Assembly: GCA_002286855.1 (NCBI GenBank)
Contig: NRSV01000018.1
Span: forward strand, 63,619 to 127,618
Origin: Bipolaris cookei
Taxonomy: Eukaryota > Ascomycota > Dothideomycetes > Pleosporales > Pleosporaceae
Direction of reading: 5' to 3'
Length of the DNA stretch: 64,000 nt
The stretch's first letter is position 1. Each line of letters begins with the position of its first letter. Position numbers and translations under genes: made by a program. Below, one piece after another: positions 12,131 to 22,828 of the stretch. The notes below the pieces were generated by a model, which saw only the letters and a list, made by a program, of their open reading frames with translations, did not search any database and was not told where the DNA came from.

Positions 12131-14695
12131 ATGAGCGACCGCGATCGTGACCCCTCGCGCAGACGGCCCCATGGTGATGAGCGAAGACGACGCAGAGAAT
12201 CGCACGGCGATGTAGATCCTGAAAGACGCAAACGTAGAGAATCTCAGGGCGAGCGCGCAGCACAAGGCGCAGAGGGGCGGCGAAGAAAAGGCCACCGAGC
12301 TACCGACTCCCAAGGCGACTTGCTACCACGGCCTCAGCGCCGCTCAAGGCAACAGAGCGATACCGAATACGAGTCGTCAGCTCCCCGTAAAGCGCGGGGC
12401 TCGCGCCGCAACTCTAAGACAGATGGAAGCGGCAGCGGCAGCCGAGGCTCTGCGCCCTTGAGCTTGGATGCTCTCGCAAAGCTCGACAAGACCAATGCCA
12501 AAAAGTCGAGTGGCTGGGGAACCTACGACTACGATGAGGACTACTTGAAGGAAGTCCGAAGAAAGGAGAAAAATCTAGAAAAGGAGAGATTAAGGGAAGA
12601 GCGTGCAGAAAAGAGAAAGGCGCAGAAAGAGGAAGAGGCCAGGCGGCGCGCTGCCGAGAGCGATGCCGCTATCCACGAAGAAAAGGCAAGAAAGCGGCGC
12701 GAAGAGCGACGGAAGGCAGCTGAGTTGAAGGCCAGTCAGACCGAGGACGAGCTCGAGCGAAAGCGGGGCTCCCGCACTGATGACGAAAGAGAAGAACGGA
12801 GACGACGACGTGAACCCAAGTACACGGCCTCGGAAGCTGAAGAGAGAAGGGATCGAAGGAGGCAGGAGAAGCAGCACAGGACCGAGCAGAAAAAGCGGCG
12901 TGTCGTCAGCGGTCCATTGGCAGAAGAAGGAGGCATTGATGACGACTCAGAATACCGCTACATGATGGAGAAGCGCGGAGGTGGTGCGCCGACAGTCCAC
13001 TCTGAGGAGGAGCTCGCAAGGAAGAAGAAGCGGAAGCGCATACTGATCGGCGTGCTGTCTATTATTCTTTTGCTAGCTATCATCATACCCGTGGGGGTAG
13101 TGCTATCTGGCAAGAGTAGCAGCCCCGCCAACACAGGAAGCGGATCCGCAGCTGGCTCGTCGTCTGGGCCATCAACCAGCAACCTCGCTGGCAAAGATCG
13201 AAACAGCGTGCCCGAACAGGATCGGGGTGGTATACTGGACCCATGGTCTTGGTTAGATACTCAAGACTTCAATGTTACCTACACAAATGAGCTTGTAGGA
13301 GGCCTCCCCATTATCGGACTCAATTCGACATGGAATGACGACGTTCAAGCCAACCCATCCGTACCAAAGCTGTCGGACAAGTTCGAGTATGGCAAGATGC
13401 CGATTCGCGGGGTCAACGTTGGTGGCTGGCTCAACCTCGAGCCCTTTATCACACCATCCTTCTTTTCGCAGTTTGGATCAAAGGACAATGTAGTGGACGA
13501 ATGGACTTTTCTTAGTAAGCTGGGGCCCGGCAAAGCCAAAACGACACTGGAGAAGCATTACGCAACCTTTATCACCAAACAGACGTTTGCTGAGATTCGA
13601 GCGGCTGGTATGGACCACGTCCGCTTTCCGTTTGGTTACTGGATGGTCCAAACCTACGATGACGATGTATACGTGCCGCAGGTGTCATGGCGCTACCTCC
13701 TCCGCGGCATTGAATACTGCCGACAAAACGGCCTTCGCGTGAACCTCGATCTCCACGGCGCGCCTGGCAGTCAGAACGGATGGAATCATTCTGGCCGCCA
13801 GGGTGCGATAGGCTGGCTCAATGGCACTGATGGCGACAAAAACGCTGAACGCAGTTTGGAAGTACACCACAAGCTCTCCGTCTTCTTCGCCCAAGAGCGC
13901 TACAAAAACCTCGTGACAATGTACGGCCTAGTCAACGAGCCCCGCATGGTCGAACTCGACACGCAAAAAGTCCTCACCTGGACACAAAAGGCCATTGACC
14001 AAATCCGCTCCGACGGCATAACCGCCATCATCATCTTTGGCGACGGCTTCATGGGCCTCGATAACTGGCAAGGCAAACTCCAAGGTAACAAAGACCTCCT
14101 CCTCGACGTCCACCAATACGTAATCTTCAACACCGACCAACTTAAACTCAAACACCGCGACAAACTCAACTTCGCCTGCGAAGGCTGGACCCAGCAATCT
14201 AAACGCAGCATGAACACCAAAACAGGCTTCGGTCCCACAATGTGCGGCGAATGGTCCCAGGCAGATACAGATTGCACGCAGTACATCAACAACGTAGGCA
14301 CCGGGTCCCGCTGGGAAGGAACACTCCAACCCACCGATAAAACCAGTGCAGTCCTCGCCCCGCAATGCCCACTACAATCTTCAGAATGCTCCTGCAAACA
14401 AGCAAATGCGGACCCTTCCTCATACTCCTCCGAATACAAAAAGTGGCTCTACCAATTTGCCATAGGCCAGATGGACGCGTTTGAAGCGGGCTGGGGCTGG
14501 TTCTACTGGACGTGGGAGACGGAGAGTAGCACACAGTGGAGTTATCGGCGCGGACGCGAGGCCGGCATACTGCCGGATAAGGCGTATCAGCGTGATTGGA
14601 AATGTCCTGGAGGTGGAGTGCAGAATTTGGATACTTTTGAGGGGTTGGCAGAGAATTATCGGAGGGGGCTTAATGGGAGCGTTGAGGGGTGGTAG
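12131..14695 (+). CDS. Membrane-anchored glucan 1,3-beta-glucosidase (GH5 subfamily 9, ExgD/Exg3 type)
   Basis: An intronless 854-residue protein. Residues 1-300 are a highly charged, Arg/Glu-rich cytoplasmic tail with coiled-coil character (long RRREE-type runs). Residues 304-327 form one transmembrane helix, giving a type II membrane protein. After a Ser/Gly linker comes the GH5 barrel, with GVNVGGWLNLEPF near 430, LDLHGAPGSQNGWNHSG, the acid/base Glu603 in VNEPRM and the nucleophile Glu707 in MCGEWSQ. It should trim beta-1,3-glucan from non-reducing ends at the cell wall during remodelling. The start is the first ATG of the frame (MSDRDRDP). The 3' third of the gene has a clear shift to C- and A-ending codons. 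The family call is firm; which fungal paralog (secreted Exg1 or anchored ExgD) follows from the anchor. Confidence 0.93.
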   Translation: MSDRDRDPSRRRPHGDERRRRRESHGDVDPERRKRRESQGERAAQGAEGRRRKGHRATDSQGDLLPRPQRRSRQQSDTEYESSAPRKARGSRRNSKTDGSGSGSRGSAPLSLDALAKLDKTNAKKSSGWGTYDYDEDYLKEVRRKEKNLEKERLREERAEKRKAQKEEEARRRAAESDAAIHEEKARKRREERRKAAELKASQTEDELERKRGSRTDDEREERRRRREPKYTASEAEERRDRRRQEKQHRTEQKKRRVVSGPLAEEGGIDDDSEYRYMMEKRGGGAPTVHSEEELARKKKRKRILIGVLSIILLLAIIIPVGVVLSGKSSSPANTGSGSAAGSSSGPSTSNLAGKDRNSVPEQDRGGILDPWSWLDTQDFNVTYTNELVGGLPIIGLNSTWNDDVQANPSVPKLSDKFEYGKMPIRGVNVGGWLNLEPFITPSFFSQFGSKDNVVDEWTFLSKLGPGKAKTTLEKHYATFITKQTFAEIRAAGMDHVRFPFGYWMVQTYDDDVYVPQVSWRYLLRGIEYCRQNGLRVNLDLHGAPGSQNGWNHSGRQGAIGWLNGTDGDKNAERSLEVHHKLSVFFAQERYKNLVTMYGLVNEPRMVELDTQKVLTWTQKAIDQIRSDGITAIIIFGDGFMGLDNWQGKLQGNKDLLLDVHQYVIFNTDQLKLKHRDKLNFACEGWTQQSKRSMNTKTGFGPTMCGEWSQADTDCTQYINNVGTGSRWEGTLQPTDKTSAVLAPQCPLQSSECSCKQANADPSSYSSEYKKWLYQFAIGQMDAFEAGWGWFYWTWETESSTQWSYRRGREAGILPDKAYQRDWKCPGGGVQNLDTFEGLAENYRRGLNGSVEGW

Positions 14696-15883
14696 GGGAT
14701 GATGGCATGGAAGGGCGTCTTTGTGCTTTTTAGGAACGGCGATGCGAGTAATGCTGCGATGTGAATGATTATATGAGGAGTTGGTGGTCGGTGAACAGAC
14801 GTTTATTCCGGGTCTTTTTTTTGTTGCGTACTTTTTGCATTGTTGTCAAATAAATAAATCAATTTAAAGTGCTGCCTGGTTCCCGTGAGGGTCTATGAAC
14901 ACTGAATGCTACAATGTGTATTGCGGGGCAAACGTGACCTAAGCGAACTTATGTCTAAAAACCTCCCGCGCCTGAGTATCCGTAGTCTCGTTCTTTCCTT
15001 TTGTCTCTTTCCTTATTTAACGGTGCTTCCTTTAGACAAGGGAGCCGAGGTGTGGTGCTGGAGTGATTAGTCCATCTCATAATCAGCTGTTGGTGTGGCT
15101 GTCCTTATCGGGAAGAGTTGGCTCTGTCCTGGTGCCATGGCCGCAGAGCTGAGGTGGGTAGGCCTCCCGACCGTTTTTTTCCTTTTTCGGCTATCATCAA
15201 CTTGTGTCCTATGTTCGCTGCTTGCTGTTGTAGAGCTTCTGAAGAAACTCAGGACAGGCGTGGTGGATCCTGCGGTTGGGGAGGCGCTGCGCTGTATCTG
15301 CGTAGTGCGCATGAGCAATTCTTGCATTGCATTGTTATCATGGAGAAGGTGTATATACAAATCGTACTACGTTTGGAATGAACTACTGCGCTGCAACCCC
15401 AACCTCCCTTTTTTGGAGTTGTCACTGTGTCTCCCTGATATCTGTGTTACTATTGGAAATTTCATCCTTTGGTACATTGATAATCCTAATCTTACACGAA
15501 CACATCCGCTTCGTCCCTCTCAATCATCTCTCTGTGTTCAAGATGATTCACTAAAATCAACTCTTCGCATTGACGTCAATGACAATTGCTACACATAAAA
15601 ATACAGAAAATCCAAATCATACCAAAAAAGCGATTGTATACATGTCTTTCCCGAAGATATTGTAACACTACCGCCTCATCATCGTCGTTACCTCCTTTGG
15701 TTTTCATAGTAACCCCCCCCCTGCCCATCCCCTTTCTATTTCTGTTTCCACCCCTTTCTATTTCTGTTTCCACCCCTTTTCTATTCCTGTTTCCATCCCC
15801 TCCTCCTTCTCCCGCTTCTTCCCGTTGTTTGCTCTCGTCAAGTCCCCACTATCTCCAAGCGTCTGCCCAGAGAATAAATGTAT
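14696..15883. other. Convergent intergenic region, no gene seen
   Basis: This holds the 3' regions of the glucanase (+) and the repeat protein (-). There are T-rich and CCCCTTTCTATTTCTGTTTCCA-like pyrimidine repeats at about 15715-15800, in two to three imperfect copies. No supportable coding region is present. Confidence 0.55.
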
Positions 15884-17018
15884 TTAGTCCTCCTCCTGAG
15901 AGTCCGTAAGCGCAGAGTCCGCCTTACCAGCTGCAGTGGCACCCTGTTTGGCAGCGTTACTAGAGGCTTGGGCGGAACTGACTTGGTTCTGGCCTTGAGC
16001 CTGCTGAGTGGATGCGGTGCCAGCAGTGCCAGCGTTGCCAGACTGGGCTTGTTGGGCGTCTGCTGTACCAGCAGTGCCAGCACATGGCTGGGCAGCAGCG
16101 TTGTTGGCACTACCAGCTTGGCCTTGGGATTGCTGAGCAGAAGCCGCGTTGGCGGTTCCAGCGTTCGCTTCCTGTCCTTGCTGGGCAGCAGCGTCGTTGG
16201 CACTGCCAGCTTGACCTTGGGTTTGCTGAGCAGAAGCAGCGTTGGCATTTCCAGTATTAGCTGCCTGGTCTTGCTGACCATAGGCCGCGTTAGCATTACC
16301 AGCCTGTGCTTGACTTTGCTGAGCTGCTGCTGCATCCGCGTTTCCTACTCCTTTCTGGGCAGAAGCCGTGTTGGCAGTACCTGCCTGTCCCTGCTGGGCA
16401 GCAGCCGTACCAGCATTTTGCTGTCCAGCAGCTGAGAAGTTTTAGTATATGACTTCAAGTTCAAAATAGACAAGACATACTTTGGACATCATTACCACCG
16501 AACCCATTGATCTGAGCATCATTTTCATTAGCGGCATTTCCCTGAGCCTGACCGTTACCGGCAGCGGCATTTCCAGCTCCAGCAGCCTCAGTGCCATTGT
16601 TCGCTGCACCGTTCTCAGCACCGGCACCGGCACCGGCATTCTGATCGTTGCCAGAACCCGCCTGAGCGTTTTCGTCATCACCGCCGCCGCCAGTCAGTCC
16701 TCCAAGAAGATCACCAACGCCGCCACCAGTCAGGCTGCTGAGGAGACCATCGAGCTGACGCTTGGTCTTGATCTTCTCGCCTGAGAGCTGGCGGACGGTG
16801 GAAATGAAGTGTGCGGGGAGTTGCTGGGCTCCGGTTGAGTCCTGGATCTTCGTTAGTTATGACTGCTCATATTATAATACAAAATGCTGTTTAGGAGAAA
16901 CAAAAGGTAGACGCACAGGAAAGCGCTTCCCAAGAGCAACATTGTTGGACCCAGCAACCGGAGCAGCAGCGGCGGAAGCAGCCAAAGAGGCAAGAAGAAT
17001 GCTAATGTCGAACTTCAT
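15884..17018 (-). CDS. Secreted Ala/Gln/Asn/Gly-rich repeat protein with Kex2-like sites
   Basis: Exons 17018..16917, 16841..16481 and 16431..15884, with introns of 75 and 49 bp, give 336 residues. The first acceptor is ATCCAG, 10 nt after a CTAAC branch site. Residues 1-19 are a clear signal peptide (MKFDISILLASLAASAAAA). Dibasic Lys-Arg sites follow at 31-32 (LGKR/FP) and 61-62 (KTKR/QL), as cut by Kex2 in the Golgi. After a Gly-rich section (LTGGG repeats) the rest is an imperfect array of roughly 15-18-residue units of the form AQQxQGQAGxANxAA, about eight copies, with a single Cys and an acidic end (SQEED). No enzymatic domain is visible. It could be a cell-surface or secreted structural protein, or an effector-like protein. 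I do not recognise a named family. Exon joins keep the repeat frame, which supports the model. Confidence 0.8.
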
Positions 17019-18268
17019 AATGGTATTTGCGAAATATAGCGTATCGTAGTAGTTTTCTCAAAAATATAGTTGTGTCGAAAAAAAGGAGACTGTCCGGCAG
17101 CGGTGTATGAAAGTACTCTGTGTAGGAACAGTAAAGACAAAGCTGGCTAGCAGCAGAATGTACAAGGCTGATGGTATATATATGTATATGCGTGAATGGT
17201 GCTTGCAATTGCCTAACTGAACGAGTATCGAATACTTGACTTGATAACAAAAAAGCAATTGTCGACTTTCTAGTAGCCTTCTATATATTCGTTCTTCTCT
17301 TGCGCTGGAGCAAGGATCCACCATCGGGGCTGGGCATGTCCGGTGTCAAAAGGTTGACGCGTTCAAACTGGCTATTCCATCATTTCATCCTTGAGTTGCT
17401 GTGTTGGTAGCGATTCCGATTGCGAGGCTACCATGTTGCGTGTGCGCAAGGGTGGACAGACCCTCAGGCGGGTGCAGGTGATGCGAGGCATGCAGAATGC
17501 GGATAGTCTGTGACTACGAGGCCTTGAGGGCGAAACGTTCATTACGTGAGTGGGCCCACTATGTGAATAGAACGATGACTATATTTCTAGTACCTGTACA
17601 TATTTGTACGATGAGCGAGTTGATAACATTGCTGTCGCAATATTCCAATTGCGTGCTATAAAGTGTTCGAGAGCATCAATTGAATCCTCACATCATCGAG
17701 TTGGTCCTGGGCGATTACGCCTTTGTAATTAACGTGTATACACACCGTTTGTCAACGGGCAAGCTCATCCTTACCCAAAAAACGACCTTCGCATACAAAT
17801 GGTGTAGCTGTTTCTGTCGCAGCCCCCATGAAACGGACAGACGCGGCGCGGCGCCATACATGTCCGAGAGAAGGAGGAAAAAAACGCGCGTTTTGGTTTT
17901 GAAACCCAGGCACGAGGGCAATTGCGCCTTGGTCCTGCGACTGTTCATGTAGGAAGAGCTTATCGACAAGCTGTCGAGTGTTTCGAGATTTGTTCTCGCG
18001 TGCGTAACGACCATGGGAAAAATGGGGGGATGCGGAAGGCGAGTGTGGATCAGTTAACGGTGAGAGGCTTAGCGCAGCGCTAATACGTCAAGATAGGAAT
18101 AGGGGCATGCCAACTTCAACGCCCTCTAGTTTACACAATCGTTGTTGCAGCAATGTTCATCAGTTGACATATCATTGCGCTTTTGCGCATACACAAGAGT
18201 ATATTGAAACAACATTGACACAGAAATGGCCTGTATACAACGCATCTTTTCTAGATCCAGGCTCAAGT
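17019..18268. other. AT-leaning intergenic region, no gene seen
   Basis: This contains the promoter of the secreted repeat gene and the 3' side of the Cue2-like gene. Short open frames, the longest near 17680-17952, lack family features and have no good start context. Confidence 0.5.
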
Positions 18269-19925
18269 TCATCTTCTTCTTGCCAAACCTGTGACGTACA
18301 ACTTACCAGGCTCAGCCTCAACCTTCCAACCCTCGTTTACCAATGCCTTCAATACCGCAGGCCCCAGTTTACCTCGGCCGCCTTGGCTGTGTCTACCCAA
18401 ACCTGTGATGATCGCGAAAACATCGCCTCCACCTCTCCGACCGGGGCCGCTCCACTCGGGAATCTTGCGCTCCCCGAGGCCGTTCCACCAAGCCTGGGTG
18501 CGTTGCTTTGCTATCCTAGTCGCATCTGCAACAGTTACACCGTGCAGGTCGAGGTACGTAGGTCCTGATTGTGCCGAAACTAACGAATCGGCTTCAGCTG
18601 CGTTCATAACTTTCAGGTTGGCGTTGAGGTCACGGCCCTCTTGCGCATAGTAAGCTGCAGCTTGCCTCATGAGCGGCGTTGATTTGCCTCTGCGATAAGC
18701 GCTGGATGCTTTTGTAAATGCATCGTTTCGAGCGGCAGCGGTGGAGACGGCATCGCGCGGTCTAGCAGAAGGCGCAAGGACAGGTAGTTTGGTTACTTCC
18801 AGGGGATCAGACAGATCGACTGGAGCATATCGCAAGTCAAGTTTAATGCCACCTTTGCCGCCCGTTTCGCTCGTCGGTTGTTGGGTGAGAGCATTTGCGA
18901 GTTCTTTGGCTTTGATAGTTGATGGGGCAGTCAGGCGCACGACCGCAATGGCATACTCCAAGTCGATCGAAGGAAAACTCTCGTTTAGGGTGATTGCGTC
19001 TTGCACCAGCGCAGCATCTGGCTGCCCTTGCTTCTTGTGCGCTTCAATGTCTCTTCTCACAATGGCCAGCACAGTTGCTGACAAGGATGCGCCGTTCGCA
19101 TGATAGAGCGACGAGACCGTCTTTGCTGGAACGCTCGTTCGCGACGTGACGAATTCCACGTCACGGCTTGTGTTCTGCCAGCGGTTTGTCGGCGCATCTG
19201 ATTCAACAAAATAATCAGCCCCAATGTTACTCAAAGACACTTTCTGCTTTTTCTTTGCCTTGCCCTTTTTTCCCTTTTGCGGTATATGATGGTCTTCAGA
19301 AAAGGCTTCAATACCCTTGACAATAGGACCGTCCTCGGTAGGGCTCTTCCTGCTATCGTCGAAGAAGACATGATTGAGTAGCTCGTCCGTTGCTTTGTCG
19401 TAATCGTAGCCGCACTTTTTCAGCGTGTGCGTCACCTGGGCGAGCCGCAAGCCGGGGAACGTCTCGGCGAGCAGCAGTTCCTTGGTGGGAACATCAAACT
19501 GTTCCGTATCTTTGTAATATCCACTCTCGAATGATTCCTGAAGGCTTTCTGAACTTTCACTTAGACTAAGCGAAGCGAAGTCGTTTGAAAGGGATGAGTG
19601 CTCTGTCGTTACCGTTTGGGTGCCCCACGAATCGGCATCGGCACTGCTCTTGTCTGGACTGTCTTGCACGGCACCCCCACTGCTACCAGAGGGGTCGAAA
19701 TTAAGTGCTTCCACTTCGGCTGTGGCCTTTAGGGTCTTTAATAGTTCCCTGGTGCGGGCAACGGCATCTGGTTCCCCTGCATAGTCTGAGTAGATGGTAT
19801 AGAGAAGTGTGGGATCTATTGGCGGGCAATATTCCTCCTGTAAGATGCGTCCACGTCAGCGGAAGCGCGGATTGAGCCGGCTCTCCTTGCTCACATACCT
19901 CAAGCATGCGCAGGTCCTCATCCAT
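18269..19925 (-). CDS. cue2: CUE-DUF1771-Smr domain protein (Cue2-like, No-Go decay endonuclease family)
   Basis: Exons 19925..19899 and 19837..18269, with a 61-bp intron (GTATGT...TTACAG), give 531 residues. The first exon encodes only MDEDLRMLE, and splicing yields the continuous MDEDLRMLEEEYCPPIDP. Order of parts: an N-terminal helical region, a CUE-like ubiquitin-binding segment around ETFPGLRLAQVTHTLKKCGYDYDKA (about 130-170), a basic linker, a DUF1771 helix near 395-430 (AAAYYAQEGRDLN) and a C-terminal Smr domain. The Smr domain has DLHG at 439-442 and TGLGRHS at 487-493, the two signature motifs of the nuclease fold. In yeast Cue2 cuts mRNA at collided ribosomes after recognising ubiquitin. 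The domain order matches, so the same role is likely but inferred. Divergent from the small membrane-protein gene. Confidence 0.88.
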
Positions 19926-20904
19926 TTTGTTTGTTGCAGTGTTGACGTCTTCTGGTGTGTCGATATGGCGAGTGCATACTCCAAGCTGGGTGGTGGAGGC
20001 TGAGGAGCTGTGACAGAGACAGTGTCGCGCAGCAGTCTCTTCTTGTAGATTCTGCGCTCAGTGCGATAAGGCGTTATGTAGAGTGACTGTGCGGCACAAA
20101 AGGCAGCAATGCGTAGTGGTGGGGTGGTTGCGTTGGCGCGTGATAGCAGCTCAGCCGTGGCTGGGAGAATTGTAGCCGAGCTTAGCGCAGACGGGAGCTT
20201 ATTGATCCCAGCATCGTCAATGTCCACATATCATGGAGGGGAAGAAGAAGCGGTGCTGTGTAGGATATTGAGCATGCGATATCTTTTTGATCTACACGGC
20301 CAGCTAGATGCCGCACGTCATCTTCATTCAGGCCGAATCGCGCGTCATCCATTGGCGCTAGCGCAAGCGGCTTCGAAACTTCTATCCACCACCCTTAGAC
20401 GTTGTCGCGTGTACTTGTTATATCAAATGTACCTTTCTACGCAGTTGGCGGTTTCAATATAAGCCACTTGTTATACGAAGATGAATTTGATCGGGACTGC
20501 TGTAGACCCCGGGTAGGCGCGATGGCACACTCGGGGCATCTCCACATCACCCTCGTGATCTGCTCCTCAAGACTATGTTCCCATGATCCGCACCCAGGTT
20601 TCCTCATTTTACTGTCCTCTTCTCGGCTCTACTGTTCACGCCCCTTGGATGTCATATCTGTTCAAGCAAGCCTGGCAAATACGATGGGCAGATGAACATT
20701 TAGGCCCCCAACAACGCGCAGACGCTCCACTACATCCTGCCAATAGCTGCGTCAGGCCAAGTTCGTGGCTTGAACGCATTGCATAACCACTCCAGGCCAA
20801 TGGCATGTTTAAATACACCAAACCCCCAGGTTCTTAACATGCGGTACTACGTACACTAGCAACCTGACGCCAGCTTGAAAACGTGACAGGTTATACCACG
20901 AAAC

Positions 20905-21402
20905 ATGGCGCCCCTTCACCGCCGCACAGATCTGGAACCCGCAGTTATCGGAGGCATCATTGGCCTCGGCAGTCTAATCATAGTAGGTGCATTTTGCACC
21001 GCCATCTTCTGTGTAATGTGCAGAAAACAACGACAGCGCAAAAAGGCCATACGCAAAATGCAGGAAGACCATATGACACCGTTTGTGGGATACCAATATA
21101 CCGCGCCAGCCGGTGCGCAAAGCAACCCACAAGGAGCACTACTACGTCCACAGGAGCTCGATATCCAAGCTCAATACAGTGGACCTCAGGAATTGCAAGG
21201 GAGTGGGAGACCAAGTCCTCTGCCTCCCCATCAAATTGATGGATACGTCGCAGCGGTTCGTTTTCTCGTCTCAAGTAACATTAATTGGGAATACGGTTGA
21301 ACTGACTTGCTACAGCCGACTTTTGACGACGACAGGCCACTCGAACTGCCTGCCGGCGTTGCGTATCACGGCACAGATGCTAAACATGGGATATATAGAT
21401 GA
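20905..21402 (+). CDS. Small single-pass membrane protein, unknown function
   Basis: Exons 20905..21255 and 21316..21402 with a 60-bp intron (donor GTTCGT, acceptor CTACAG) give 145 residues. A short N-terminus is followed by one hydrophobic helix (about residues 13-38, AVIGGIIGLGSLIIVGAFCT...) and then a very basic stretch CRKQRQRKKAIRK, giving an Nout-Cin topology. The cytoplasmic tail is Pro/Gln-rich with a PTFDDDRPLELPAGV segment after the splice. Reading straight through the intron would give a different tail and a stop at 21298-21300. The spliced frame gives a more protein-like end, but the GTTCGT donor is weak, so this junction is moderately sure. The layout resembles small fungal plasma-membrane or wall-sensor stubs. 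No family recognised. Confidence 0.6.
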
Positions 21403-21644
21403 AAAGTGCCATCTTCCATTGCCGCCAAACCTCATAACCAAAGCCCCGATCCACAGTATCAACGGTACCTTATTTCAACCTTGAAAGCCACGCACCACCA
21501 TACATGGCCGCATGCCCAGAAACGCCGCTGCACAGGATATGCAGAACGCCAACTGAAAATCCAAACCGTCATGTAAAAACCTTCCATCCATTGACACCAA
21601 CAAAGAACTGCTTCACAACCCGCTATGTCAACACCACCACAAAC

Positions 21645-21676
<32 letters not shown>

Positions 21677-22549
21677 ATCCCATCCCCTTCCTTCTCCCCA
21701 ATTTCTCCAAACACCCTTCCAAAATGAACACAACAACCACAGCCCTCAAACAAATCATTTCCCTCCCCTCTCCCTCCTCGCAGCCCTACCGCAACCTACC
21801 TTTTCCTATGTACCCGCCGCACACGTCGAGCTCAAAGCCGACAGCATAGCCATGGTGGTGCTCGTGCTCGCACGCCATGTGTGGATATATATGCAAGGGT
21901 GACGGTATAGTGGATTAGTCGGGGGAGAGAGTGGGAAGGAAGGTGAAGTGGGAGGCAAAAAGGCGAAGAGACGGGGGAAAGCGAGTGGGAAAGGGAAGGG
22001 TTTGAGAGGGAGGAAGGTTGTGGTTAGGGTGAGGTACATGCTTGTTTTGCGGTAGGAAATTGATGAAATGGAAGGACGGGATTCCCCTGTTTAGATGTGT
22101 GGAGGATTTAGTGGTTAAGGTATCTAGATGGTATTGTGTATGCTGTTTTATCTCTATGTATTTCTAGGATTAAGAGTACTTCCTCGGATTTGTTGAGTTC
22201 CATGAATTAGAAGAAGAAATGGAACTGGAAGTTGGTCCGTAGTTCACAAGTAAGAAATGGACTGTCTAACTCTTTCGCTGCTGGAGACTTCAGTTTGCCG
22301 TGATAAGTGCCCTAAACAACCCAAGCATGGGTGACAGATGAGTGCCTGGGTAAGTCCAAGAATCCCTTCTCCTCATGTACGATTGATCCGCGACCTACAC
22401 TTGACCAATTTCATAAAACGATAGCCAAGCTTTCGTAGTTTGATCCTGTGCTACGACTTCTCCGTTGTTATTGCCTTGATGTGGAGCGCCTTCTTGGCCA
22501 CAATCGTCATTCCTGGGATCCGTGTTGACGTGGCCTTGTGTGATAACAG
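21403..22549. other. Intergenic region with a long poly-C tract
   Basis: No gene is supported. A 30-base C homopolymer lies at 21647-21676 inside a C/A-rich stretch, and a purine-rich (GGGAAGG-type) stretch follows at about 21915-22020. Open frames here are Pro-rich artefacts of the composition. Confidence 0.55.
21647..21676. repeat. Poly-C (30-mer) homopolymer
   Basis: About 30 uninterrupted C residues. The true length may be uncertain because homopolymers are error-prone in sequencing and slip in vivo. Confidence 0.9.
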
Positions 22550-22826
22550 TCACCTAAAGTCCTTGGAATACGGGTTCAAAACCCTCTCGATATCGAAAAA
22601 CGATATCATGGTAGTAAAATAAGCCTTTACAATGACATAGTGTGGCATTACCAAGGGTTTTAAGTCGAATTTTATGCGATCTGGAGCGGGCACAACGATG
22701 AAGACCTGCCTAGTCGGAACGGTGCGGCTCTTGTTGAAAAGCATGTGGTCGGACACTACTAAATATTCCAGGATCATGTGGCGCACACGTTCAGGCGGAT
22801 ATTGGTGAAGATCGACTTTCCTGCAA
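22550..22826 (-). pseudogene. Decayed fragment resembling the start of a fungal 2EXR/F-box-like protein
   Basis: On the minus strand two frames join across an apparent single extra base near 22787. One gives DLHQYPPE, the next VRHMILEYLVVSD. Together they resemble the opening LPPEVRxxILEYLL...D motif common at the start of 2EXR/F-box-like fungal proteins. The second frame runs to TGA at 22550 and has no ATG of its own. It lies directly behind the stop codon of the F-box gene, so it could be a broken tandem relative. The family assignment rests on one short motif and is tentative. Confidence 0.35.
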
Positions 22827-22828
22827 AA

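Noticed and set aside
19926..20227. Open frame on the minus strand overlapping the Cue2-like start, as a separate small gene or first exon
   Set aside because: It begins with GTG directly after an in-frame TGA and has no ATG before the Cue2-like start. No donor/acceptor pair joins it in frame to the Smr protein.
22571..22590. tRNA B-box-like GGGTTCAAAACCC
   Set aside because: No matching A box, acceptor stem or cloverleaf can be formed around it.
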